Assembly (NCBI RefSeq): GCF_013140855.1
Contig: NZ_JABBPG010000008.1
Location: forward strand, 164,324-228,323
Origin: Pseudoalteromonas caenipelagi
GTDB lineage: Bacteria > Pseudomonadota > Gammaproteobacteria > Enterobacterales > Alteromonadaceae
DNA length: 64,000 nt
Direction of reading: 5' to 3'
How positions within the stretch are numbered: position 1 is the first letter of the stretch; each line of letters opens with the position of its first letter. The position numbers were made by a program, and so were the translations under genes. The notes below the pieces were generated by a model. The model saw nothing but the letters and a program-made list of their open reading frames with translations. It was not told the origin of the DNA and ran no database searches. Below are positions 24,894 to 34,289 of the stretch, in pieces.

Positions 24894-25853
24894 ATGTCCG
24901 AAACACCTGAAGACTATTACCAAGCGTTTGTGCGTGAAAAGCAAGCACGCGATGAATTAGAGCTTTTGTTAGAAGAAAAAACAAGGGCGCTGTATGAATC
25001 CAATCAGGCGCTGGAGGAAAAAGTCCTACAATTACAAACCCAGCAAGCGGTGTTAATGCAGGCTGAAAAAATGGCAACGTTAGGCACTTTGTCCGCAGGG
25101 GTTGCGCATGAAATTAACAACCCGCTCGCTTATGCGATGAGTAATTTAGAAAGCCTTAACTATGTAAAACCTGTATTCAATGAACTACTGTGTATTAGCA
25201 ACGATTATATAGCGGGTAAAATCACCAGTGAAGATGCCTTAACTGCACTGAAGAGGTTAAACAAACAACAGAGTTTTGATTTTTTAATAACTGATATAGA
25301 TGAACTTTTGGAAGATGCTCAAGAGGGTCTAAGAAGAATTGGTGCGATTGTAAAAAACCTATTGAGTTTTGCTCGACCAAAAAACAATTTATTGGCCATG
25401 AGTGATATTTCGAACTCCTTGGACAGCGCTCTAAAACTACTGCATAACCAATTAAAAAACGTCCACTTAATTTGTCATATCCAACCTATTCCTTTGAGCT
25501 ACTGTAATTTAGCTGCCTTAAACCAAGTTATTGTGAATTTATTGCTGAATGCGAAGCAAGCCTGTGACGAGCAACATCGAAAGGCTGAAATTATTGTAGA
25601 GCTTTTTAGTAAGCAAAAGTTTATCTACTTAAGCGTCTCAGATAACGGGTGTGGAATGAGTGAAGAGACAAAAAAGCATATATTTGACCCCTTTTATACG
25701 ACGAAACCTGTGGGGCAAGGCACTGGCATGGGGATGTCGATTGTGTATTCAATTATACAAGAGCACCAAGGGCAGATTTTAATTGAAAGCTCGCTTGGTG
25801 TTGGCAGTAAAATAACCTGTGAACTACCGATTTTAAGCATGCCTGATTTATAA
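24894..25853 (+). CDS. hnoK: H-NOX-associated soluble histidine kinase
   Basis: This 319-residue cytoplasmic kinase has no membrane segment. A coiled coil (about 10-58) precedes the HisKA motif with His72 in SAGVAHEINNPLAYAMSNLE, typical of the family containing HnoK. The HATPase domain has the N-box VNLLLNAKQAC, SDNGCGMSEE, FDPFYTTKPVGQGTGMGMS and a final GVGSKITCELP. It lacks its own sensor domain, which fits control by the separate H-NOX protein. Expected phosphotransfer targets are the divergent HD-GYP-like regulator and regulators elsewhere, as established for Shewanella and Vibrio HnoK. GGAGGG sits just before the ATG. Confidence 0.92.
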   Translation: MSETPEDYYQAFVREKQARDELELLLEEKTRALYESNQALEEKVLQLQTQQAVLMQAEKMATLGTLSAGVAHEINNPLAYAMSNLESLNYVKPVFNELLCISNDYIAGKITSEDALTALKRLNKQQSFDFLITDIDELLEDAQEGLRRIGAIVKNLLSFARPKNNLLAMSDISNSLDSALKLLHNQLKNVHLICHIQPIPLSYCNLAALNQVIVNLLLNAKQACDEQHRKAEIIVELFSKQKFIYLSVSDNGCGMSEETKKHIFDPFYTTKPVGQGTGMGMSIVYSIIQEHQGQILIESSLGVGSKITCELPILSMPDL

Positions 25854-26410
25854 CCTTTATCTACATTTTCTATTCACAATACACACCTTAATGTTATGTC
25901 GGTTGTAACAGGCTGTCGCCTGTTCTATACCCAAATTTACCTAGCTTTGCATTTTTAATAATCAAAAAGTATATAAAAACACTTTTCACATCACGTTAAC
26001 GTTAACGTAAAGGGGTGGGGGCATATAATTATTTATAGCAAAAAGTATTGTCTTATTCTTTTTGGGTATAACTGAAATTCACTGATTTTCGATTAGTTTT
26101 TTTACTGTTAGCCAAAAATTAAATTTATCTATATGACAAATTAATGTCACAACTGTATGTTTTTAGAATATATTTTATATATTTTTGTTAGCGGTTACAT
26201 GAATTCAACTCATGTAATTACTGAAAAGAACGGGATGGACGAGAACTAGGTGTATAAATAAATTTATACGAAAATATTACTAATTTTATATGTTCATCAC
26301 CTCTTCTTCGGTTGAAAACTAAACAAAACGTGATTGACGGTCTTTATTTATGTGTTAGCTTTAATGTTAATTTGTTAAACAAAAGTTACATGTAAAGGTC
26401 GGAGATAATC
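25854..26410. promoter_or_regulatory. 557-base leader of the chitin cluster with three palindromes
   Basis: An AT-rich region with no coding sequence. A hairpin without a T-run (AACAGGC/GCCTGTT, 25907-25924) follows hnoK. Three palindromes lie ahead of the chitinase gene: ACGTTAACGTTAACGT (25993-26008, fully self-complementary), TTACATGA-N7-TCATGTAA (26195-26217) and GTATAAAT-AA-ATTTATAC (26252-26269). They suggest several regulator sites controlling the cluster. I looked for a GEMM c-di-GMP aptamer and saw none. Confidence 0.6.
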
Positions 26411-29400
26411 ATGAGTTCACAAAAAATACTCAAGTCGGCGCTCAAGTTGAGCGCCTTAACTTTGGGGTTAATGGGCGCGCAGTCGTATGCTTACGATTGT
26501 ACAGGTGTTACTGAATGGAGTGCTGGGATGACTTCCACTGCAGGTGACATCGTTCAGCAAAATCAAGTCGCTTATGAGGCTAAATGGTGGAATCAGACAG
26601 AACCTGAAACACATTCTGGTCCATGGCAAGAATGGTTAAGTTTGGGTGCTTGTGACAGCGTTGTCATAAATAAAGATCCTAAGATCAACCAGTTGAGCCC
26701 ACTTGATGGGTCTGAATTTAAAGTAAATGACAGCGTTGCCATTGTTGCAAATGCAACTGATGAAGATGGTAGTGTGGCTAAAGTTGACTTTTACGTAAAT
26801 GGCTCGCTTATCTTAACGGACACGTCAGGAACAAACGATAATTTTGAAGCTGCTTGGCAGGCTGAAGAAGGCACACATACTATCTCTGTTAAGGCGACTG
26901 ATAATGAAGGCGCCGTATCAAGTATGCTTAGTCATCAAGTCATTGTTAAAACCGACACGCCTGTAAACAAAGCACCGGTTGCAGTGCTCAGTATTGTGAA
27001 CATGCCGCCTGAGCTAGTGATTGGTTCAAGCGTTAAATTTGCTTTGTCAGGTACTGATGAAGATGGTTCAGTGAGTAAACTAAGCTTTGCTGTCAACGGT
27101 ACTGAAGTTGTCGCCACAAATGGCACTGCAACGGAGCATACATGGCAAGCAACTGAGCTTGGTCAAGTTACCTTTACGCTTACAGTGACTGACAATGAAG
27201 GCGCAACAGGTCAGATCAGCAAATCAGTGAATGTCATTGACCCGAGTGCAGATGCGGATGCATGTAGACCAGAAGGGCTATATCAAACACCTGGTGTGAA
27301 CACGCCTTATTGTACTATCTACGACCAAGACGGCCGTGAACTGATGGGCTCGGATCACCCTCGTCGTGTGATTGGTTACTTTACAAGCTGGAGAAACGGC
27401 GCGAATGGGCAGCCAAGCTATCTGGTTAAGGACATTCCGTGGGATAAGATCACACACATCAATTATGCGTTTGCCCATGTTGATGCAAATAACAAAGTAT
27501 CGATTGGTGACCCTAATGCAGCAGGTAACCCTGCCACTAACATGGAATGGCCTGGCGTTGCAGGCGCTGAGTTAGACCCGAGCTTACCTTACAAAGGCCA
27601 CTTTAACTTACTTAATAAATACAAAAAGCAATATCCAGATGTGAAAACGCTGATCTCTGTTGGCGGTTGGGCTGAAACTGGCGGCTACTTTGGGTCTGAT
27701 GGTACGCGTGTTAAAAGCGGTGGTTTTTACACTATGACGACCAATGCCGATGGTTCAGTTAATCATGCTGGTATTGATGCATTTGCAAAAAGTGCTGTTG
27801 AGTTTATCAAAAAATACGGTTTTGACGGCGTAGACATTGACTACGAATATCCTTCTTCCATGGATGATTCGGGGCACCCTGATGACTTCCCTATTTCAAA
27901 TGCGCGCCGCGCAGGTTTAAATGCGTCTTATCAAGTACTAATGAAACGTTTACGTGAAGAGTTAGACAAGGCGGGTGAGGCGGACGGTCAGCACTATATG
28001 CTTACTATCGCGTCTCCATCTTCAGGTTACTTGCTACGTGGTATGGAAACATTCCAAGCAGTTAAATACCTAGATTATGTAAACATCATGTCTTACGACT
28101 TACACGGTGCATGGAACTCACATGTAGGCCACAACGCGTCGTTATTCGATACAGGTGAAGATTCAGAACTGAAGCAATGGAATGTATACGGCACCAAAGA
28201 ATTTGAAGGTATTGGCTACTTGAATACGGATTGGGCGGTGCGTTATTTCAGAGGTTCAGTCTCTGCAGGGCGTATCAATATTGGTATTCCTTACTACACC
28301 CGTGGCTTTCAAAATGTGCAAGGTGGTACTAATGGCCTTTGGGGACAAGCAGCGTTATCAGACCAAACTAACTGCCCTCCAGGAACCGGCAAAGGTGACA
28401 AGAACAAATGTGGTAACGGGGCTGTTGGTATCGACAACCTATGGCATGACAAAAATGATGTAGGTCTAGAAGTGCCAGCTGGTTCTAACCCACTTTGGCA
28501 TGCTAAAAACCTGCAAAAAGGGGTAATGCCTAGCTATGCTTCAGACTACGGCCTTGATCCAGAAAACGACCCAACTGATCAACTGACAGGTACTTATACA
28601 CGCCACTATGATTCTGTTGCCGTTGCGCCTTGGCTTTGGAATGACCAGAAAAAAGTTTTCATCTCAATAGAAGATGAAGAATCTATGGCCACCAAAGTGG
28701 ATTACGTCATTAATAATGGCTTAGGTGGGATCATGTTCTGGGAGCTTGCTGGTGATTTTGATTACGATGCCTCTAAAGGTGAATACTTTATGGGTTCAAG
28801 CATGACGTCGCTTGCTTATAACAAGTTCAACCAAAACGGCTCTAAATACAATGTGCATCAGGGAAATGTTAACTTCCAGTTACCTGAAAAATCGGTGGAT
28901 GTTAGTTTTACTGCGAAAGATTTCCCGCTGGGAGATGCTAACTATCCAATTAGCCCAACTTTCTCATTCAAGAACAATTCTGAGATTGATTTAACTGGTG
29001 CGAAGATTTCGTTTGATGTGCCAGTGGCAACCTCTGCAATTTTCAAATCGAATTGGAATGCAACGGAAAAGCTGAAAATGGCAGTTGACGCTAATGGCTC
29101 AAATGCTGCGGGTAATAACATTGGTGGGTTTGAAAACGAGTTCCACCGTTTCTCCATCACGCTGGTGAATGAGTGGGGCAGTGTACCTAAGTCATTTGCA
29201 CCGGGTGAAACGGTTAATGCACAAGTGATGTACTACATGCCTATTTCAGGTCCAATCAACTTTGTAGTTGAAAAGGATGGTAAACAGTACGCCTTCAAGT
29301 CTGAGTATCCAAAACTACCAGAAGCAAAGCCTGGTGACGGTGGTGGTGACCCAGTGAATACGTGTGAAGGTACACCAATTGAAGACATCGTTGTTTATCC

Positions 29401-29533
29401 AACGCTACCAAGAGGTACGCACGCATCGGGAGGTGATTTAGTACGCCAAGGCCAAGCAGTTTATAAAGCCAAATGGTGGACTAATCAAGCGCCAGAGGGC
29501 AGCAGTGATTACCAGAAGGTATGCAGCCTTTAA
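26411..29533 (+). CDS. Secreted multidomain GH18 chitinase with two CBM5/12-type modules
   Basis: The 1040-residue enzyme degrades chitin outside the cell. A signal peptide (1-27, ending QSYA) is followed by an N-terminal chitin-binding module of CBM5/12 type (about 28-85, YEAKWWNQTEPE), two Ig/PKD-like modules (90-180 and 185-275, ADNEGAVSS and TDNEGATGQ type repeats), the GH18 catalytic barrel (about 285-800) with the signature DGVDIDYE at 472-479 and catalytic Glu479, a beta-rich region (about 805-965), a Gly-rich linker and a C-terminal CBM5/12 (KAKWWTNQAPEG). GGAG precedes the ATG. It leads a cluster with an LPMO and a second GH18, resembling the chitin degradation cluster of Pseudoalteromonas; by that comparison it is the ChiC-type member. 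Confidence 0.93.
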   Translation: MSSQKILKSALKLSALTLGLMGAQSYAYDCTGVTEWSAGMTSTAGDIVQQNQVAYEAKWWNQTEPETHSGPWQEWLSLGACDSVVINKDPKINQLSPLDGSEFKVNDSVAIVANATDEDGSVAKVDFYVNGSLILTDTSGTNDNFEAAWQAEEGTHTISVKATDNEGAVSSMLSHQVIVKTDTPVNKAPVAVLSIVNMPPELVIGSSVKFALSGTDEDGSVSKLSFAVNGTEVVATNGTATEHTWQATELGQVTFTLTVTDNEGATGQISKSVNVIDPSADADACRPEGLYQTPGVNTPYCTIYDQDGRELMGSDHPRRVIGYFTSWRNGANGQPSYLVKDIPWDKITHINYAFAHVDANNKVSIGDPNAAGNPATNMEWPGVAGAELDPSLPYKGHFNLLNKYKKQYPDVKTLISVGGWAETGGYFGSDGTRVKSGGFYTMTTNADGSVNHAGIDAFAKSAVEFIKKYGFDGVDIDYEYPSSMDDSGHPDDFPISNARRAGLNASYQVLMKRLREELDKAGEADGQHYMLTIASPSSGYLLRGMETFQAVKYLDYVNIMSYDLHGAWNSHVGHNASLFDTGEDSELKQWNVYGTKEFEGIGYLNTDWAVRYFRGSVSAGRINIGIPYYTRGFQNVQGGTNGLWGQAALSDQTNCPPGTGKGDKNKCGNGAVGIDNLWHDKNDVGLEVPAGSNPLWHAKNLQKGVMPSYASDYGLDPENDPTDQLTGTYTRHYDSVAVAPWLWNDQKKVFISIEDEESMATKVDYVINNGLGGIMFWELAGDFDYDASKGEYFMGSSMTSLAYNKFNQNGSKYNVHQGNVNFQLPEKSVDVSFTAKDFPLGDANYPISPTFSFKNNSEIDLTGAKISFDVPVATSAIFKSNWNATEKLKMAVDANGSNAAGNNIGGFENEFHRFSITLVNEWGSVPKSFAPGETVNAQVMYYMPISGPINFVVEKDGKQYAFKSEYPKLPEAKPGDGGGDPVNTCEGTPIEDIVVYPTLPRGTHASGGDLVRQGQAVYKAKWWTNQAPEGSSDYQKVCSL

Positions 29534-29540
29534 AGATGTA

Positions 29541-29558
29541 GGGCAGCCTCGGCTGCCC
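29541..29558 (+). promoter_or_regulatory. Intercistronic stem-loop between chitinase and LPMO genes
   Basis: GGGCAGC (29541-29547) pairs with GCTGCCC (29552-29558) across a CTCG loop in the 44-base gap, three bases before the ribosome site AAGGAG. No T-run follows, so partial termination, mRNA processing or stability control is more likely than full termination. Confidence 0.6.
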
Positions 29559-29577
29559 ACTTAAGGAGAAAACAACG

Positions 29578-31014
29578 ATGAACAAGATGTTAGTTAAAAC
29601 CCCATTATTATTGGCAACGGTCAGCACAACATTATTGAGTACCTTGAGTTTTAACGTGAATGCTCATGGCTTTATGGACTTTCCTAAAGCGCGCCAATCA
29701 ATCTGTGAGGCTCAAGGTGGTTATTGGTGGCCAGAAGATGGCTCAAATATTCCTAACCAAGCATGTAGAGCTGCGTTTTTAGAGTCTGGCTACGTACAGT
29801 TTATTCAAGAGCACGAGTTCTCGGTTAATACCGCAAACTATAACGATCAAGCAGCTGTTGAAGCGAATGTGCCAAATGGCTCTCTGTGTGCTGGTGGAGA
29901 TAACGCTAAGCGGGGTATTAACCTGCCTTCGACACATTGGCAAAGTACTGAAGTAACTCCGAATGCCAACGGCGAGATAGCGGTCCGCTTTAGAGCAACC
30001 ACGCCACACAACCCAAGCTTTTGGAAGTTCTACATCACCAAACCAGAGTTCAACAGAGCAACAGATACACTGCGTTGGGAAGATTTAGAACTCGTTACTG
30101 AGCTTGGCAATGTAGAGTTTGTGAAAGACCCTGATGGTAAACGCTTTTACGAAATGAAAGTGTCTATTCCTCAAAATCGCGTTGGGGATGCCATTTTATA
30201 TACCCGTTGGCAGCGTATTGATGTGGTTGGTGAAGGCTTTTACAACTGTAGCGATATCACAATCATGCGTGATACAGGCCCTATTAACTGGACAAGTGCG
30301 GGATACTTTGTTTCTCAAGGTCAACAAGCACAAGTTGGTGATACTGTTTGGGCTCGTGTATTTGACGGTACAGGGAAGGAGTTGGTGAGTACTTCGTTGA
30401 AGGTAACTGACTTCAATCATGGCAATTGGGCTGAACAACTGGCACAAATGCTCAACCTTGACCATGCCAGTGTTATGCAAGTGGGCGTTAAACAAAGTGA
30501 CAATAAGATAGTATTCGACCCGCAGAACCTGCTATCAAATGAAGTGTTTGTGAGTAATGAAAATTATACTTACAACCTGACTATTCAAGCTGCACCGGAT
30601 AACACGCCACCAAAAATTAACCCAACAGATCCAATCGTCATGGACGAGTTATCAGCAGCGACCTTGCATGTTCATGCATTTGATGATGAACAGCAAGATT
30701 TGACTTATCAATGGCAAGTGCCCAGTGAGTTGTCTTGGACTGGTTCTGGCGCAACCATCGAAATCACTGCACCTGAGGTATCAGCAGACACTCAATACAG
30801 CATCACTGTAACGGTCTCTGATGGCCAGTTAAGTACTACAGCACAAGTGTCAGTGACAGTAAAAGACAGTGATCAGTCTCAGTACCCAGAATGGAGCCCA
30901 AGTAAAACCTATGTCGGTGGCGATAAAGTGTCTCATAAAGGGAAAAACTACCAAGCAAAATGGTGGACTCGTGGTGAAGAGCCAGGTTCTGCATTGGTTT
31001 GGTTAGCGCTGTAA
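29578..31014 (+). CDS. AA10 lytic polysaccharide monooxygenase with chitin-binding module
   Basis: The 478-residue secreted copper enzyme oxidatively breaks crystalline chitin. The signal peptide ends at ...FNVNA and the mature chain begins with His30 (HGFMDFPKAR), the N-terminal half of the copper histidine brace; the second brace residue is His144 in TTPHNPSFWKFYITKP. Paired cysteines (SICEAQGG/NQACRA and later FYNCSD) fit AA10 folds. After the catalytic domain (30-225) come a GbpA-like region (about 230-340), an Ig/PKD-like module (350-430) and a C-terminal CBM5/12 (VGGDKVSHKGKNYQAKWW). AAGGAG precedes the ATG. Located between two GH18 genes, it probably opens crystalline chitin for them. 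Confidence 0.94.
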   Translation: MNKMLVKTPLLLATVSTTLLSTLSFNVNAHGFMDFPKARQSICEAQGGYWWPEDGSNIPNQACRAAFLESGYVQFIQEHEFSVNTANYNDQAAVEANVPNGSLCAGGDNAKRGINLPSTHWQSTEVTPNANGEIAVRFRATTPHNPSFWKFYITKPEFNRATDTLRWEDLELVTELGNVEFVKDPDGKRFYEMKVSIPQNRVGDAILYTRWQRIDVVGEGFYNCSDITIMRDTGPINWTSAGYFVSQGQQAQVGDTVWARVFDGTGKELVSTSLKVTDFNHGNWAEQLAQMLNLDHASVMQVGVKQSDNKIVFDPQNLLSNEVFVSNENYTYNLTIQAAPDNTPPKINPTDPIVMDELSAATLHVHAFDDEQQDLTYQWQVPSELSWTGSGATIEITAPEVSADTQYSITVTVSDGQLSTTAQVSVTVKDSDQSQYPEWSPSKTYVGGDKVSHKGKNYQAKWWTRGEEPGSALVWLAL

Positions 31015-31130
31015 ATATGATGCTCCGCTACTTTTTAAGTGTCGGAGTCAGTGTTAGTCGTAAATTATTGGTACAACAATCATCCGCCTGAATGGGTTGG
31101 ATACAACATGTAAATAAGGTTGAGAAAGAA

Positions 31131-33590
31131 ATGAAAATGAAACATTTAACGGCCGCGGTGGCCTTAGCGATGACGTCGGGAGTTGTTATAGCTGCACCTT
31201 CTACACCAAGTTTAAGCTGGGAGGCTCAGCAGTATTCTTTTGTTGAGGTAAACCTCGATGGGCAGGGCTCGTACAAAGATTTAGTTAACGCCAAAGAGCA
31301 AGTTAACATTAGCATAAAATGGAATGCATGGAGTGGTGCTGGTGGCGATGGTTACAAAGTATTTTTTGATGACAAGCTGGTTAATGAAGGCTCTTTACCT
31401 GCTGGTACCAAAAGCGGTGTAATTGAGTTCCCTTATAGCAGCTCTGGTCGTCACACTTTGTATGTTGAACTGTGTGAAGGTAGCACATGTGCTCGCAGTG
31501 CTGGCAAGCCGATTGTGATTGCCGATACTGATGGCGGCCATTTAGATCCACTGCCAATGAATGTTAATCCAAATAACAAAAATTATGGTACTAACCCAAA
31601 TTATGTAACGGGTGCATACTTTGTTGAGTGGGGTATATATGGTCGCAACTTTGACGCTACAAAGATCCCTGCGCAAAACTTATCACACTTACTTTACGGC
31701 TTCATTCCAATCTGTGGTGCAAACGAGTCGCTTAAAGAAATAGAAAATGGCAATAGCTGGCGCGCGTTACAAACTGCCTGTGCGGGCTCTGCGGACTATG
31801 AAGTGGTTATCCACGACCCATGGGCTGCTATTCAAAAAGCATTACCTGGCGTTGACTCTAAAGACCCTATAAGGGGTACGTATGCTCAATTAATGGCACT
31901 GAAGCAACGTTATCCAGATCTTAAAATTTTACCTTCAGTGGGTGGTTGGACTTTATCAGACCCATTCCACGGATTTACCAATAAAGCAAACCGCGATACG
32001 TTCGTAGCATCAATGAAAAAGTTCCTAAAAACGTGGAAGTTTTATGATGGTGTTGATATTGACTGGGAATTCCCTGGTGGTGGCGGTCCAAATGGCAACT
32101 TAGGTGACCCAGTTAATGATGGTCCTGCATATGTAGCACTAATGCAAGAGTTACGTGCAATGTTGGATGAGCTTGAAGCGGAAACTGGCCGTCAGTACCA
32201 ATTAACTTCTGCAATAGGTACTGGTTACGACAAGATTGAAGATGTGGACTATCAAGCTGCTTCGCAATATATGGACTACATCTTTGCCATGACGTATGAC
32301 TTCTATGGTGGTTGGAACAATGTAACAGGTCACCAAACAGCATTATACTGTGGCTCACATATTAGTACTGATGAATGTAACGGTACAGGCGTTGATGATA
32401 ATGGTGAACCTCGTAAAGGTCCTGCATATAGCACTGACAATGCAATTAAACTATTGCTAGCTCAAGGTGTTGACTCTAAAAAGCTGGTGGTTGGCGCAGC
32501 AATGTACGGTCGTGGCTGGGAAGGTGTGATGGAGGCAAATGCAACCATTCCAGGTAACCCAATGACGGCGCCGGGTAACGGCAAATTTACAGGCTCTACA
32601 ACGGAAGGTGTTTGGGAACCAGGTATCATGGATTACAAAGGGATTGTTGCAAATCTTTTAGGTCCAAACGGTACCGGTATCAATGGTTTTGAAGCAGGTT
32701 ATGATGAGCAAGCTGAGGCCGCTTATGTGTGGAACCGCAGTAATGGTAAGTTATTAACCTTTGATAGCCCTCGCTCAGTGAAAGCCAAAGGTGGTTATGT
32801 AAAAGTCAATGATCTAGGCGGTTTATTTGCATGGGAAATTGATGCTGATAACGGTGATATCTTAAATGCAATTCACGATGGACTTGCGGGGGATGTACCT
32901 CCTAATCGTGCGCCAGTTGTGTCAGTTGATAGCCAAGTAACTATCGCTAATGGTGGTACTGCCACTGTGACTGCCAGTGCAACTGATGCCGATCGTGACC
33001 CTCTCACATACTCTTGGAGTGCGGATGCAGCGCTTAGCTTAGCAAACGCAAATTCTGCAAGTGTGGTTGTGACGGCGCCAACACTGACCTCTGATGCGAG
33101 CTACACATTAACGGTCACTGTGTCTGACGGTACGACGTCTGTTTCTAAAGATGTCACTGTGACAGTAAGCACAGCCGCGAATAATGAGCCTGTACTTGCA
33201 CCTATTGCAGATGTAAGTGTAGAAGAAAACATGTCGGTGAATGTTAACGCTGTGGCAACTGATGCAGATAATGATGCATTAACCTATACGTGGAATGTAC
33301 CTGCAGGCCTATCGGTATCAGGGTCTGGTGCGAGCGTCAGTCTAAGTGCTGGTGAAGTATCACAAGATACAACTTATACAGTATCAGTGTCAGTATCAGA
33401 TGGCACTGCAAGTGTTTCACAATCGTTCCAAGTAACCGTAACAGATAAATCTGGCCCAGTAGATACGTGGGATCGCAACAAGGTTTATGTTGGTGGTGAT
33501 ACGGTTGTATATGGTGGTAAAAACTACCGTGCTAAATGGTGGACGCGTGGTGAAGAACCAGGCAAAGCACTAGTATGGCAAGCTTTATAA
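31131..33590 (+). CDS. Secreted GH18 chitinase with Ig-like and CBM5/12 modules
   Basis: About 819 residues: signal peptide (ending GVVIAA), an N-terminal beta-sandwich (about 25-130, the type that precedes ChiA catalytic domains), a GH18 barrel (about 150-590) with DGVDIDWEF and catalytic Glu near 313, two cadherin/PKD-like modules (about 600-690 and 695-770: ATDADRDPLTYSWSADA; ATDADNDALTYTWNVPA) and a terminal CBM5/12 almost identical in its last 30 residues to that of the LPMO. ATG 31131 after GAGAAAG is preferred; upstream ATG 31092 would add a non-signal-like N-terminus. A terminator closes the cluster. By comparison with known Alteromonadales clusters it is ChiA-like. Confidence 0.93.
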   Translation: MKMKHLTAAVALAMTSGVVIAAPSTPSLSWEAQQYSFVEVNLDGQGSYKDLVNAKEQVNISIKWNAWSGAGGDGYKVFFDDKLVNEGSLPAGTKSGVIEFPYSSSGRHTLYVELCEGSTCARSAGKPIVIADTDGGHLDPLPMNVNPNNKNYGTNPNYVTGAYFVEWGIYGRNFDATKIPAQNLSHLLYGFIPICGANESLKEIENGNSWRALQTACAGSADYEVVIHDPWAAIQKALPGVDSKDPIRGTYAQLMALKQRYPDLKILPSVGGWTLSDPFHGFTNKANRDTFVASMKKFLKTWKFYDGVDIDWEFPGGGGPNGNLGDPVNDGPAYVALMQELRAMLDELEAETGRQYQLTSAIGTGYDKIEDVDYQAASQYMDYIFAMTYDFYGGWNNVTGHQTALYCGSHISTDECNGTGVDDNGEPRKGPAYSTDNAIKLLLAQGVDSKKLVVGAAMYGRGWEGVMEANATIPGNPMTAPGNGKFTGSTTEGVWEPGIMDYKGIVANLLGPNGTGINGFEAGYDEQAEAAYVWNRSNGKLLTFDSPRSVKAKGGYVKVNDLGGLFAWEIDADNGDILNAIHDGLAGDVPPNRAPVVSVDSQVTIANGGTATVTASATDADRDPLTYSWSADAALSLANANSASVVVTAPTLTSDASYTLTVTVSDGTTSVSKDVTVTVSTAANNEPVLAPIADVSVEENMSVNVNAVATDADNDALTYTWNVPAGLSVSGSGASVSLSAGEVSQDTTYTVSVSVSDGTASVSQSFQVTVTDKSGPVDTWDRNKVYVGGDTVVYGGKNYRAKWWTRGEEPGKALVWQAL

Positions 33591-33650
33591 TTAGGCTTTA
33601 CATCTGAAATGGTTGACTCAAGGATGAGCACTGCCAATTAAAGCTAACAC

Positions 33651-33678
33651 AACGCCAATCGAAAGATTGGCGTTTTTT
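33651..33678 (+). terminator. Terminator of the chitin cluster
   Basis: AACGCCAATC (33651-33660) pairs perfectly with GATTGGCGTT (33665-33674) across a GAAA tetraloop, followed by a T-run. It ends the three-gene chitin unit. Confidence 0.9.
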
Positions 33679-33918
33679 ATGCCCAACATTAACGGGCAAT
33701 AATACTTAATTATTTTGACCGACAAAACCTGACACTAACGACGTTAAAACTTCCTCATTTAGGACAAAAAAGAGCGAAGCTTTTAATTGTCTCTAAGGAG
33801 CTTACTTGGTTAAGTAGATTGGTATAAAGGTAAAGGTTTGCTTGCGCACAAGGTATAGGCTTATAATCAGCGGCGATTTTTACGTTTAAGTGATTATGTC
33901 CATTCGACAGAGCGTGCT

Positions 33919-34137
33919 ATGCCAACTTTAAAACACCGTATTACATTTACACTGCTGTTGTCTTTTTTCCTATCCGTTTTAATGACGCTTTGGGTAACCT
34001 ATATTAACTTAGGAATAACTTCACACTTTTTACTTAATTGGGGAAAGGCATTTATATTAGCTTGGCCGGCAGCAGCCGTTGTGTCATTCTTTAGTGCGCC
34101 CATTGCACAAAAGTTAACAAATAAATTAATGTCTTAG
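33919..34137 (+). CDS. DUF2798-type small membrane protein
   Basis: The 72-residue protein has two membrane helices (about 8-30 and 40-62) with the LLSFFLSVLMTLWVTYINLG and FILAWPAAAVVSFFSAPIAQ pattern of DUF2798 proteins, whose function is unknown. The ribosome site is weak, and it stands alone between the chitin terminator and the next gene. The 33679-33918 stretch before it has no other visible feature. Confidence 0.75.
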   Translation: MPTLKHRITFTLLLSFFLSVLMTLWVTYINLGITSHFLLNWGKAFILAWPAAAVVSFFSAPIAQKLTNKLMS

Positions 34138-34289
34138 GTATAAGTTTAGTCGTCTCTTGTAGTTTGTTGACAGCCGGATTAATTTTGTCTCGAACAGCAA
34201 AAGCTTGAGTTTCGTCTCTTCACGTTGGTAATATTTTGGTATTATCCCATAATAGATTGAGCGTCCTTGGTTACGGTTGATGTATTAAG

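Noticed and set aside
25854..26410. Possible c-di-GMP riboswitch before the chitinase
   Set aside because: Such riboswitches occur before chitin-related genes in vibrios, so I looked, but no aptamer core was present; the palindromes are better read as protein sites.
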